Positions 55,744 to 63,836 of a stretch of 64,000 nucleotides of DNA are shown here, one piece after another. The stretch comes from Nitrososphaera sp. Lineage in GTDB: Archaea; Thermoproteota; Nitrososphaeria; Nitrososphaerales; Nitrososphaeraceae. The stretch is from assembly GCA_039938515.1 (NCBI GenBank), contig JBDUUL010000010.1:1-64000 (forward strand), read 5' to 3'. How positions within the stretch are numbered: position 1 is the first letter of the stretch; each line of letters starts with the position of its first letter. Made by a program: the position numbers and the translations under genes. The notes below the pieces were generated by a model that ran no database searches, was not told the origin of the DNA, and was given only the letters and a program-made list of their open reading frames with translations.

Positions 55744-57426
55744 CTATGAGCTCTCCACCTTTTCCAGAAGCCTCTGGGGATCCTGGTTGAACATCCCGAT
55801 TATCTTGCTGATGCTTCTAAAGTCGCGAATTCCCCTGTTTATCAGCCATGTTAGAATCTGTTTTCTTTCGGCAAGGCTGCTGATGACATCTTCCATCGAG
55901 ATGCCTACGTCCTCTACCACGCGAGGCAGGTGCTTGCTCCGCGCCAGGTTGTCAAGGTATCCGTCGTACTGCGGGTCCCACGAGAAAACCGGGTTCAGGC
56001 TGTCTGAGGACAGCACTTCGGTGACTTCAGTGACGCGTCTTGTCATCACATAGGACTTGCCTGTGTTGACCTTGACTCTCTTGACTGTAATGATGCAGTT
56101 CATTAGCGGAACGTATGCGGGCGGAATGTCCATAGGCTTTTGCAAAAGCCTCCTGACCGCGGCCTCCGAGTCATCCGCGTGCATTGTAGCCATGCCACCG
56201 TGACCGGTTGCAAGAGCCTGAAACAGCACATAGGCCTCCTCGCCTCTGATCTCACCGACAAGAAGGTAGTCAGGCCTGTGCCTCATTCCGGATTTCAATA
56301 GATCGAAAAGTCCAATCTCGCCTTGGCTTTCAAGACCAAAGCTCGCACGGGAAACAAGGCTGAACCAGTTCTCATGGGCGATATTGATTTCAGCAACGTC
56401 CTCTACGGAGAAGATCTTGTATGACGGGTTGATTAGCGCCGTCACGGCGTTTAGGATAGTCGTCTTGCCTCCTCCTGTTGACCCTATGATTATGAGCGAC
56501 TTTTTGTTGTCAAGCAAAAGCCAGAGGTAGGCCGCCATATCGATGTCAAGCGCGTCAGAGTTTATGAGATCTACAATGGTAATGGGATCCTCCCTGAATT
56601 TTCTGATTGTAAAACTGCTTCCCATGGTAGTTACCTCTTTCTTGTACAGCGCGGCGAGACGATGGTTTCCAGGGAGCGATGCGTCCACTATTGGATGTGC
56701 TGCGCTGACGTGCTTGCCCGCGCGGTGTACCATCTTCATTACGAAACTATCCAGAAACTCGGCGTCAGCAAAAGTGACGTTTGTGCGCAGGCCCTCGTAC
56801 CGCCTGTGGTAAACAAAGATTGGCTTGCCTGCACCACCGCATGTAATGTCTTCGATAAACGGGTCGTGAAAGAGAGGGTCGATTAGACCAAAGCCCACAA
56901 TGTCGCGGCGAAGGTAGTACTTTACCTTCTCAAGAAGCACTGCTTCTTCCTTTGTCGCAGGAAAATGGGATTTTAACAACCGCGAAACTTCCGAGCTGAA
57001 GCTGAGCTCGACGTTTTCAAGCATCCTAGGAGAATCTATCTCTTTTTCCAAAAGCTCCTTGATGCTGTGGTAGATTTTTACCTCCTCGTTATTCATGGGG
57101 AGTTCGTCGACGCTGTAGATTACATCGGAATACTCTTCATTCTGCAAAACGTTGACGTAGCAAAAAGGCGGAACAAGGGAGTAACGCTGGATGCTCTTGT
57201 ATCCGTCGGGAATCTTGCTCCCAGACCATTCCTTCCTTGAGACCTGGTCGAGGTAATTTGCCACCTTTTCAAGGCGGCTGTCAAATGCCGTTTCGCCAAA
57301 ATCAATATCCTTTATCGCGTTGATGGCCGCTTCGTTGTTGTCTAATTCGAGCTTGTCCTTTTCCGTCACCGGTTTGGCAGTATTTTTTATCTTGAACTTT
57401 GAACCGAGGTTAAGAATTGCGGTCAT
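55744..57426 (-). CDS. Type IV pilus/archaellum-type secretion ATPase (ArlI/GspE family)
   Basis: The motor ATPase of 560 residues. Walker A Gly-Ser-Thr-Gly-Gly-Gly-Lys-Thr is at 315-322. The Asp-box is Ser-Val-Glu-Asp-Val-Ala-Glu, Walker B is Leu-Leu-Val-Gly-Glu-Ile-Arg-Gly and the His-box is Gly-His-Gly-Gly-Met-Ala-Thr-Met-His. The 260-residue N-terminal part carries the specific fold of archaeal filament ATPases. It hydrolyses ATP to drive pilus assembly. Archaella also need ArlH and stator proteins, which are not seen here. A T-rich tract separates it from the pilin gene. Confidence 0.92.
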   Translation of the reverse strand: MTAILNLGSKFKIKNTAKPVTEKDKLELDNNEAAINAIKDIDFGETAFDSRLEKVANYLDQVSRKEWSGSKIPDGYKSIQRYSLVPPFCYVNVLQNEEYSDVIYSVDELPMNNEEVKIYHSIKELLEKEIDSPRMLENVELSFSSEVSRLLKSHFPATKEEAVLLEKVKYYLRRDIVGFGLIDPLFHDPFIEDITCGGAGKPIFVYHRRYEGLRTNVTFADAEFLDSFVMKMVHRAGKHVSAAHPIVDASLPGNHRLAALYKKEVTTMGSSFTIRKFREDPITIVDLINSDALDIDMAAYLWLLLDNKKSLIIIGSTGGGKTTILNAVTALINPSYKIFSVEDVAEINIAHENWFSLVSRASFGLESQGEIGLFDLLKSGMRHRPDYLLVGEIRGEEAYVLFQALATGHGGMATMHADDSEAAVRRLLQKPMDIPPAYVPLMNCIITVKRVKVNTGKSYVMTRRVTEVTEVLSSDSLNPVFSWDPQYDGYLDNLARSKHLPRVVEDVGISMEDVISSLAERKQILTWLINRGIRDFRSISKIIGMFNQDPQRLLEKVESS

Positions 57427-57432
57427 GTCGCT

Positions 57433-57452
57433 TCAAAAAAAGGAAAAAAGAG
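57433..57452 (-). terminator. T-rich partial terminator between pilin and ATPase genes
   Basis: On the minus strand a pyrimidine run with T6 and T7 lies in the 38-nt spacer after the pilin stop. It could end most pilin transcripts and allow limited read-through into the ATPase gene, giving more pilin than motor. Confidence 0.45.
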
Positions 57453-57464
57453 AGTAGTCAGCGT

Positions 57465-58022
57465 TTACTTGCTGATTACTTGGACTTGCTGTACTGCGAT
57501 TGCCTGGCCTGACTGGACTTGGAGTGAGTATGTGTTGCCTGCGTCGATTGTACCGATGTTGCCGGCGCCGGTCATGTATACTACTTGTGCCTGACCCTGT
57601 GTCAATGACACTGGACCGGTCTGCATTGCATAGTTAGTACCACCGAGTGGGACACCGCTGGTTGGGTTATACTGTGTTGGAAGGTCTGTGTTGATGTTGG
57701 TTGAAGTCGCGCATAAGGTCGGGTTTGTACACGAGTACCAGCTTGTCTGTGGAATCGGAAGACCTCTCAAAGATATGGAGTTGATTGCCACTGCCTTGCT
57801 GCCAGTGTTCTGGACTGCAAACGCTGTTACCGTCGTGCCGTTAGAGTTAACCCAGGTATGCACGTTTGACACCTTGATGGATTCGCTTTGTGTGTTGGTC
57901 TGGAACATACTACCCCCGAAGAAAATTACTCCCGCGCCCAGAACGACTGAGGCGATGAGGATAATCAGGGTCGTAATTACGTTGCCAATACCCTTTCTTT
58001 TCTGAACCCTTCGTAAGTTCAT
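57465..58022 (-). CDS. Type IV pilin/archaellin-like major subunit
   Basis: A 185-residue class III signal-peptide protein. Met-Asn-Leu-Arg-Arg-Val-Gln-Lys-Arg-Lys-Gly precedes the probable prepilin-peptidase cut (Lys-Gly|Ile-Gly at residue 11/12), followed by a long hydrophobic helix (about 14-36). The rest is Thr/Asn/Ser-rich beta sequence with several N-x-S/T sequons, and ends in Val-Gln-Val-Ile-Ser-Lys. An earlier in-frame start at 58121 would put 33 extra residues before the signal peptide and is rejected. It shares the minus strand with the ATPase and membrane protein. Confidence 0.88.
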   Translation of the reverse strand: MNLRRVQKRKGIGNVITTLIILIASVVLGAGVIFFGGSMFQTNTQSESIKVSNVHTWVNSNGTTVTAFAVQNTGSKAVAINSISLRGLPIPQTSWYSCTNPTLCATSTNINTDLPTQYNPTSGVPLGGTNYAMQTGPVSLTQGQAQVVYMTGAGNIGTIDAGNTYSLQVQSGQAIAVQQVQVISK

Positions 58023-58154
58023 TTGCAGCCTAATCAAGCATGTTTGGATAATAGTAAGTGGGTGTATCCCATTCTTACAGTTCTGACAGCCCTTTCTGTC
58101 AAAGATACTACATACTTTCATTATTATCTCATCCGGCTGCTTTTCTTATCGCTA

Positions 58155-58673
58155 TTGTCGCAGGACATACGGGCTATTGAAGCGGGACCGGGTCCACTAA
58201 CCCCTGAGCAGTCCCAATCTCTGCTTCAGGGCATTGATTCCCTTGTTGACCAGGCCATACAGATCTATGAGCTTAACTCAAGGGAAGGCGAGATAATAGC
58301 ATCCATTGGGTCGTCGATTTCAATCCTGCTTAACACTCTCAAGGTTTCACTTCCGCTTTCTCAAAAAATATTTCAAAACGAATTTCCCGGCGTCAAGAGC
58401 ACGATACTCAACAACAAGGCGGAGATTATAATCATGCAATCAAACGGCAACATAATTACCAAGGAATTTTCCGATCTCGACAGCAAGCAGGTGATGGACA
58501 TCATGACAGAGATTGTGCCAAAGCTGAGGCAGAATGCTGAGGAGACAAAGGCCGACGTAATGGAAAAGATGGGCATGCTCAAGAAAATGGCAAAGCAGCT
58601 CCAGCGGGTAAAGGGAATAAACAACACTACACCAACTTCAAGACCGCCTAATTCGCAGGAGGACGACCAGTAA
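58155..58673 (+). CDS. Uncharacterised helical protein, first gene of the pilus-flanking pair
   Basis: A 172-residue soluble, mostly helical protein. It opens with Gly-Pro-Gly-Pro-Leu-Thr-Pro-Glu-Gln-Ser-Gln-Ser-Leu-Leu, passes a Leu-Asn-Asn-Lys-Ala-Glu-Ile-Ile-Ile-Met-Gln-Ser-Asn-Gly-Asn strand region, and ends in a Lys-rich coiled-coil-like part and a disordered tail (Pro-Pro-Asn-Ser-Gln-Glu-Asp-Asp-Gln). TTG 58155 is preferred over a start at 58023 that would abut the pilin start codon. Its stop and the next ATG overlap (TAATG). I do not recognise it. It diverges from the pilin. Confidence 0.68.
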   Translation: MSQDIRAIEAGPGPLTPEQSQSLLQGIDSLVDQAIQIYELNSREGEIIASIGSSISILLNTLKVSLPLSQKIFQNEFPGVKSTILNNKAEIIIMQSNGNIITKEFSDLDSKQVMDIMTEIVPKLRQNAEETKADVMEKMGMLKKMAKQLQRVKGINNTTPTSRPPNSQEDDQ

Positions 58674-59317
58674 TGGGGTCTGCGTCCTTGTTATCTACCA
58701 AGTCCTCAGTCACGGTCTCCGCCTCGACTTACATTCTCTCATTTGACAACTTTGTAGCGCTAGAGTCGTTTCTCACCTCGACAAAGCAAAAGTGCGAGGA
58801 TTCCATCCACAGATACGAGGAAGTACTCGGAGACATACTGCGGGAATCTGGTACCGCCGCGGGTTCTGACAAGGCAAGCTCCCAAGAGCAGTGGGCTCAG
58901 GAGATCAAGCAAGCGCTTGACTCCAAGGATGCAAAGCCGAAGTCAAAGCCCAAGGGAAATGACAAGAAGCAGAAGCACGGTGACGGTCTCGAGGAGTGGA
59001 TAGATCTTGACCCTGTTTCGGTGTTTGTGGGCCGGCAGAACCGCGGCATAGCCGAGCTTTACTTTGAGGTAATCAGCCAGCTCAAGTCAGACCGGGTAAA
59101 GATCGATTCAGCGATAGCGCTTGTTGGCAGACTCAAGGCAAAGGCCACGGCTACTGGCAATACTGCGCTGACAGTCTCGATTCTGAACGGGATTCCAAGC
59201 AAGATTGTGGTGAGGACCGCGGGTCAGGAGTTGAAAAAGTTCTCCTTGGCAATTCGAGCGGAAGTTCCTGCGGTTGCGCCTAACTTTGCTATGGCAAAGC
59301 CCACGATGGTCCGGTAA
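58673..59317 (+). CDS. Uncharacterised protein, second gene of the pilus-flanking pair
   Basis: A 214-residue soluble protein translationally coupled to the one before it (TAATG). An N-terminal helical segment (Phe-Val-Ala-Leu-Glu-Ser-Phe-Leu-Thr-Ser-Thr-Lys-Gln-Lys-Cys-Glu-Asp) leads into a Lys/Asp-rich linker at about 80-103 and a C-terminal region with Leu-Ile/Val and Thr-Leu-strand patterns. The linker is likely flexible, so it may tie two domains or partners. No family is recognised. Confidence 0.65.
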   Translation: MGSASLLSTKSSVTVSASTYILSFDNFVALESFLTSTKQKCEDSIHRYEEVLGDILRESGTAAGSDKASSQEQWAQEIKQALDSKDAKPKSKPKGNDKKQKHGDGLEEWIDLDPVSVFVGRQNRGIAELYFEVISQLKSDRVKIDSAIALVGRLKAKATATGNTALTVSILNGIPSKIVVRTAGQELKKFSLAIRAEVPAVAPNFAMAKPTMVR

Positions 59318-59809
59318 AGGCCAATCCTCTTTCGACTTTGGCAAAAAATATGCATACCCTGGAAATCATCTCGTGAGTAGCATACTAGCTACGTTTGAGC
59401 TTCCTGTCATCGCTTTTGTGGGAGGCTATCGGGTGCCGTCCCGGACCATTGTCACACCTTCGCGCAATCAGTGGAATCGGATAAGTATAGTGACTCCGCG
59501 AATACTGCTTTGGTATAATTGGGATAACGGAGGGATATTGAAGTGGATATCCAGCGGATATTGAATGGAGAATAGAAGGAGATTGAAAGGGATACCAGAG
59601 TCCAAAATGCATGCTCTATCTGCGCTCAGTTTGAAGAGCTCATCACCATGAAAATAGCCTGTCTTTTGCTTGCCAATTCGAATCAGGCATCCGGCCAAAG
59701 CTGATAAAATGCAAGTTTTCAGTATCCCTTGGGCTGCAATATTGCATGCAATGGCAGAATCAAAAGTTGGAGGGCAGTCTTCTAGTCTTACGATGACGAG
59801 AAATGAAAA
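59318..59809. other. Intergenic 492 bp with repeated GGATA motifs
   Basis: No gene is seen. Between about 59479 and 59600 GGATA occurs six times, including two copies of GGATATTGAA at 59533-59542 and 59556-59565, and a GGATATCC palindrome at 59545-59552. The cluster lies between a convergent gene pair and could be a binding region or a relic. Confidence 0.35.
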
Positions 59810-60589
59810 CTAGGCAGTGACTGCACCAGAGCTAACCGACTTGTCCTTGTTTGCATTCTGCGGTGTTTGCACTGCAGTTGGAACATCCGCCTTGACATTA
59901 CCCGCCGGGCTTGACGCGGGCCTGACATATGGCCCGTTTTTAGCAGTATTGCCTAAAGTCTGTATCGTTGGGCCTGAAGAGTCAGGTGTAGCGACCCTTT
60001 TGATAGTCGGCGCTGCGGCCGGAATCGGCTCTCCTGCTTTTTCATCAGCCTTCTTGGGAACTATGGTGCTGGGTTTCTTCTCGCCAGCAGCCTTCATGGC
60101 GCTAATTACTCTTTCCTCCGCACTCTTTTCCTCCAGGTTCGACATCTGGCCCGCTGTGCTTAGCATTTGCGCGCCAAGCGCGACTGACTGTGGGTATGAG
60201 GCAAAGGTCGCACCGGCGAGCATAAACACCACGGGGTAAAGCCTCTGATAAATGACATCTAGGATCTTTGGAACCTTGTTCTTTTCTGCCTCGAGGAGCG
60301 ATGTGAATTCAGCGGTACTTCCATTCACTGTGCATGTGCCGCGAAACTCATAGGTTACAAGTCCCCTAGAATCATTGAGCGTAAGTGTGAATGAAAGGTT
60401 TAGCTGGCTGTCACGCCTAGACTCCTCGTCGAGTGTGGCAGAGACCTGAAAGTTGCCTGGCGTAAGTGTCTGCGCGTGGTCCTGGACGCCCTGCTCTTTG
60501 CCAAGGCTCTTTTTCTTTGACGCAAAAACGCTGTTCAATGCGAGTTCTATGTTTAGGCTTGTTTGCGAGGCTGAAGGGGATGTCGACAT
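59810..60589 (-). CDS. Uncharacterised protein with a possible SecB-like fold
   Basis: A 259-residue protein. Residues ~5-140 contain strands (Gly-Asn-Phe-Gln-Val-Ser-Ala-Thr-Leu; Leu-Asn-Leu-Ser-Phe-Thr-Leu-Thr-Leu; Tyr-Glu-Phe-Arg-Gly-Thr-Cys-Thr-Val) and then two helices (Val-Pro-Lys-Ile-Leu-Asp-Val-Ile-Tyr-Gln-Arg-Leu-Tyr-Pro-Val-Val-Phe-Met-Leu). The order recalls SecB, a chaperone for exported proteins. The C-terminal ~110 residues are Ala/Pro/Lys-rich and disordered. The fold is inferred from pattern and needs structure prediction. It diverges from the AAA ATPase gene. ATG 60589 is preferred over a GTG at 60607. Confidence 0.5.
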   Translation of the reverse strand: MSTSPSASQTSLNIELALNSVFASKKKSLGKEQGVQDHAQTLTPGNFQVSATLDEESRRDSQLNLSFTLTLNDSRGLVTYEFRGTCTVNGSTAEFTSLLEAEKNKVPKILDVIYQRLYPVVFMLAGATFASYPQSVALGAQMLSTAGQMSNLEEKSAEERVISAMKAAGEKKPSTIVPKKADEKAGEPIPAAAPTIKRVATPDSSGPTIQTLGNTAKNGPYVRPASSPAGNVKADVPTAVQTPQNANKDKSVSSGAVTA

Positions 60590-60694
60590 ACGGTAATACT
60601 TCACCACGCTGTGCGCTACAAATGATTGTGTGCATGTCCCACTTTTTACACAAAAAGGACTTTGTTGCTCTCAAGCACCCTTTCAATTTGGATT

Positions 60695-61795
60695 ATGGAT
60701 TATCATTACTCAACTTCCGGTAAGGGAGCAAAAGGTGCAAATAAAATCACCACCCGGCTGCGCGCATATTATCCTCAAGGCAAGGTCTCGCTCCAGTTAT
60801 CACGTCTTAAATTCTATGAATCCCCTTTACGAAAAAAGTACAAAGTCGAAAAGTACAACCTTGCGCCCAACTACGTCTTTCCGGAGGGCGTCAGCGGGCT
60901 AATCCCGTCAAACACTCCTCCATACGTAGACCAGGGAGACAACTATGTCGAGAAGATAATGCGGGCACTTTATCACTTCAAGCAGTGCGCGCTTATTGGC
61001 CCCAGCGGAACCGGAAAAACGCACATTGTATACGTAGCAGCTGAACTTGCGGGACTGCCCCTGTGGGAAATTAACTGCGGTCTACAAACCTCATCGTTCG
61101 ACCTGTTTGGCAGGTACATCGGGCTGGGAAAGGAAAACTGGGTGGATGGACAGATCATCTCTTGGTGCAGAAATGGCGGCTTGCTCTACCTGGACGAGGC
61201 AAACATGATGCGGCAGGACGTTGCAACCCGGCTTAACCCGCTGCTTGATACAAGAGGCCACATAGTACTCAACGAAAAGGATAACGAAATAATCACACGG
61301 CATCCCCTCAGCTACGTGATAATCTCCATGAACCCATTTTCGGTAGAATTCGCCGGAACCAAGCCTCTCAACGCGGCATTCAGGAGAAGAATGAGCGTAT
61401 GGATCAATTTTGACTACCTTAGCGTGGGCACAAAGATAAATGAAGAAGAGGCGCAGCTGCTGGTAGAGAAGGCTGGTCTCAGCAGAGAACTTGCGCTGAA
61501 AATGGTCAGGGCAGCGGGTCATCTCAGGCAGAGTTACAAGAAAGGCGAGATCCCTTACGCGCCCTCGGTGGGCGACCTTGTGAACTGGGCACTGCTCATC
61601 TCAGATGGGCTCGACGTGATTCACGCCGCAGAGCAAACCATAATCTCGACCACAAGCGACGATTCGACAACACAGGAAACTGTTAGACGAATGATAATTG
61701 CTGCAATTTCCGGAGACAACCAGACATTTTCAAAACCTGCCGTGCAAGCCCGGGAACCGGAGTTTGAGTTTGGCAGTGCTGAAGCACCCTTCTGA
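60695..61795 (+). CDS. MoxR-family AAA+ ATPase
   Basis: A 366-residue AAA+ ATPase. Walker A Gly-Pro-Ser-Gly-Thr-Gly-Lys-Thr is at 102-109, Walker B Leu-Tyr-Leu-Asp-Glu-Ala at 164-169 and the sensor/Arg region Pro-Leu-Asn-Ala-Ala-Phe-Arg-Arg-Arg-Met after that. It resembles CbbQ/NorQ/GvpN-type MoxR proteins, which act with VWA partners in metal insertion, enzyme activation or complex assembly. The first ~60 residues are a basic extension. ATG 60695 is chosen over a TTG at 60626 that would add an unlikely Cys-rich start. The partner gene follows 8 nt after the stop. Confidence 0.88.
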   Translation: MDYHYSTSGKGAKGANKITTRLRAYYPQGKVSLQLSRLKFYESPLRKKYKVEKYNLAPNYVFPEGVSGLIPSNTPPYVDQGDNYVEKIMRALYHFKQCALIGPSGTGKTHIVYVAAELAGLPLWEINCGLQTSSFDLFGRYIGLGKENWVDGQIISWCRNGGLLYLDEANMMRQDVATRLNPLLDTRGHIVLNEKDNEIITRHPLSYVIISMNPFSVEFAGTKPLNAAFRRRMSVWINFDYLSVGTKINEEEAQLLVEKAGLSRELALKMVRAAGHLRQSYKKGEIPYAPSVGDLVNWALLISDGLDVIHAAEQTIISTTSDDSTTQETVRRMIIAAISGDNQTFSKPAVQAREPEFEFGSAEAPF

Positions 61796-61802
61796 TCCCT
61801 GA

Positions 61803-63530
61803 ATGATCCTTCAAGGTTCATTTTACTCGCAGTTATACGAAGCATTCACATCGCTTCAAATTGACGACTATTTTCAGTCCTCGCACCTGACCTATCCCGG
61901 GGAGCAAGCGTCTCCGTCCCTATGGATTGACGCCAAGACCTGCGCGGTCTCAATTCCAATCTACTATTCTTCAAAAGGCGCTGTTGCGTACTGCAAACTG
62001 GCATTCTCACCGGATGGCTTTGGCTATACTTCACTTGGCAGACTCGCCCTTGCCTCTACTACGCTGTTGGCTGCAAAGGGCATCGAACTGGCGACGCGAA
62101 AGCCAGCCGCAATCAACAAGTGGATTCATTCGAAGGATGATGTTGTCAGGGCCTCCTATGTCGTCAACTCTATCCTTGATCGGCTCGCAAGACAAAGAAT
62201 ACAGCAGTCTTTGGGCGAACAGTTCTACACCGACGTAATTCGCTCAGCAGATTTGCTCTCCCTATGTTGCATACCAAAATATCCGGGAGATCTGAACGGC
62301 CTCTTCAAAAGGGTTCTCACAGAGTCGTCCATGCTGCTTTCTCAGGATTGGACGCAGCGGTATCCGGGTCCTGCAGTTTCCTTTGCTTCAGAGTACTCGG
62401 GTTTAATTGAAGGTTATCAGGCAAGCCAAGGTGAGAAAGACAAAAGCAGCGGTGATTCAAGCGGCAGCATTTCGTCATTAGCGGAATCGCTATACTCTCT
62501 TCTGAAGAAAATACCGCCAGCTTTTAGCGATGGCACATATCTAGCGTATTCAAACCTGCTTGATTCGGGCAAGAACAAGACCACCCGAAACGCGCGTGCG
62601 CCGAGTATTATTTCCGAGAGCGATTTCGCCAAGGCGTGTGTTGACTTTGGACTTGAGATAAAGCCGGTTGACGATACCTATGCCGAAATGGTCCGCCAGT
62701 TAGCAAGGGACCAGAAAAAAATAGCGGCGCTGCGGGAAACAATTGCCCAGACCTCGCAGGGCTTGAACTTTGATTATTATGACATAGCACGGATGGACTA
62801 TGGGTCATACAAGCAGCTAAGCAAGGAGATTGCACTTGAGATCAGGATGATCTCTGAAAGGATAAGCACCATAAAGTATGTGTCGGAAGAGAAGCATTTC
62901 CTGGACTCGGGCAACGTGGACCTGCAGGTGGCCATACAAGCCATTGCAAGTCAGTCCGCAAGGGACGACATGTTCTTCAGAGAGGAGGATACAAACAAGA
63001 GTGAAGCCTGGACAATTTTGCTTGACGCTAGCAAAAGCCTTCAGGGTTCAAGCCGAACCGTCAGAACCATTGCTATATGCCTCGCGGAAACTGCGAATCA
63101 AATAATCGGCCAGCGCAACTGGGCAATGTTTGCCTTCTCGGACAGGATTTCCGGCATAAAGTACTATGGCGAGCCATTTGACTTTACTGTCAAGTCAAGA
63201 ATTGGAGGTCTCAAACAGTCTGGACTCACTCACATTCCAGACGCTCTACGGCTGACAAGGAACCTGGCGGGCGGTGCAAGCCAAACGGAAAGAAACTACA
63301 CCATAATGGTCACGGACGGGATCGCGTCGGGCTACTCTAACATAGAAGACGAGTTCTCAAAGTCGGTATCTGAGGTCAAGGGAAGAGGGATAAAGCTGGC
63401 TGCAATTGGAGTTGGGAGCGGGGGAGAAAGCGTTGCGAAAAACGTCAAATTGACACGAACTATCGACCAGCCCGCAGAAGTTGTCAAGGCTTTTGTCGAC
63501 ATTTACTTTGACTTGTCTGCAAGTGCATAA
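61803..63530 (+). CDS. VWA-domain protein, MoxR partner (CbbO/NorD-like)
   Basis: A 575-residue protein. The C-terminal ~190 residues form a von Willebrand A domain with an intact MIDAS: Asp408-x-Ser410-x-Ser412, Thr in Gly-Leu-Thr-His-Ile-Pro and Asp in Met-Val-Thr-Asp-Gly. The N-terminal ~390 residues are helical with a Ser/Asp-rich linker at about 210-230. This is the layout of VWA partners of MoxR ATPases, which use the metal site to hold a target. It follows the ATPase by 8 nt. The target may be a machine part encoded nearby, but this is inferred. Confidence 0.88.
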   Translation: MILQGSFYSQLYEAFTSLQIDDYFQSSHLTYPGEQASPSLWIDAKTCAVSIPIYYSSKGAVAYCKLAFSPDGFGYTSLGRLALASTTLLAAKGIELATRKPAAINKWIHSKDDVVRASYVVNSILDRLARQRIQQSLGEQFYTDVIRSADLLSLCCIPKYPGDLNGLFKRVLTESSMLLSQDWTQRYPGPAVSFASEYSGLIEGYQASQGEKDKSSGDSSGSISSLAESLYSLLKKIPPAFSDGTYLAYSNLLDSGKNKTTRNARAPSIISESDFAKACVDFGLEIKPVDDTYAEMVRQLARDQKKIAALRETIAQTSQGLNFDYYDIARMDYGSYKQLSKEIALEIRMISERISTIKYVSEEKHFLDSGNVDLQVAIQAIASQSARDDMFFREEDTNKSEAWTILLDASKSLQGSSRTVRTIAICLAETANQIIGQRNWAMFAFSDRISGIKYYGEPFDFTVKSRIGGLKQSGLTHIPDALRLTRNLAGGASQTERNYTIMVTDGIASGYSNIEDEFSKSVSEVKGRGIKLAAIGVGSGGESVAKNVKLTRTIDQPAEVVKAFVDIYFDLSASA

Positions 63531-63836
63531 ATTACTATGTACTTTTTTACCCCACTAGGCAATCAGTTACAGAGTTGAACTAAGTGACCGTCAGCTGCCG
63601 AGCCCGCCGAATTTCGCAATGCAATCGCCAATTGACGATAGACAATCATGTTCGCTAAGAAAGGAGACTTTATTCTCATTGCAGAACAAACTCTAGTTTA
63701 TGAGAAAGGCTTCTGTATCTCAACATGCCATCGTCTGCTGTCGAAGAGACTTGCTTGGCTCGTTTTTCGCACGTAGACAAAATTACGGAAGCTACTTTTT
63801 ATACTGATCCAGCATTGGTCAAGTTCCGAATCTGAA
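63531..63836. other. Intergenic 306 bp with promoter for the last gene
   Basis: No coding sequence is seen. A TATA-like CTTTTTATAC at about 63795-63804 lies some 37 nt before ATG 63837. The beginning has no clear terminator. Confidence 0.4.

Noticed and set aside
54135-58022. Calling the block a complete archaellum operon
   Set aside because: Only pilin, ATPase and membrane protein are present; ArlH and stator/accessory proteins were not found, so a type IV pilus or secretion machine fits better.
58023-58154. The longer N-terminus of the protein divergent from the pilin
   Set aside because: It would begin at the base next to the pilin start codon, leaving no room for promoters, and the extra 44 residues look non-conserved.
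60695-61795. Calling the AAA ATPase GvpN and the locus a gas-vesicle cluster
   Set aside because: No GvpA-, GvpF/L- or GvpK-like sequence is present, and the ATPase is paired with a VWA protein as in CbbQ/CbbO.
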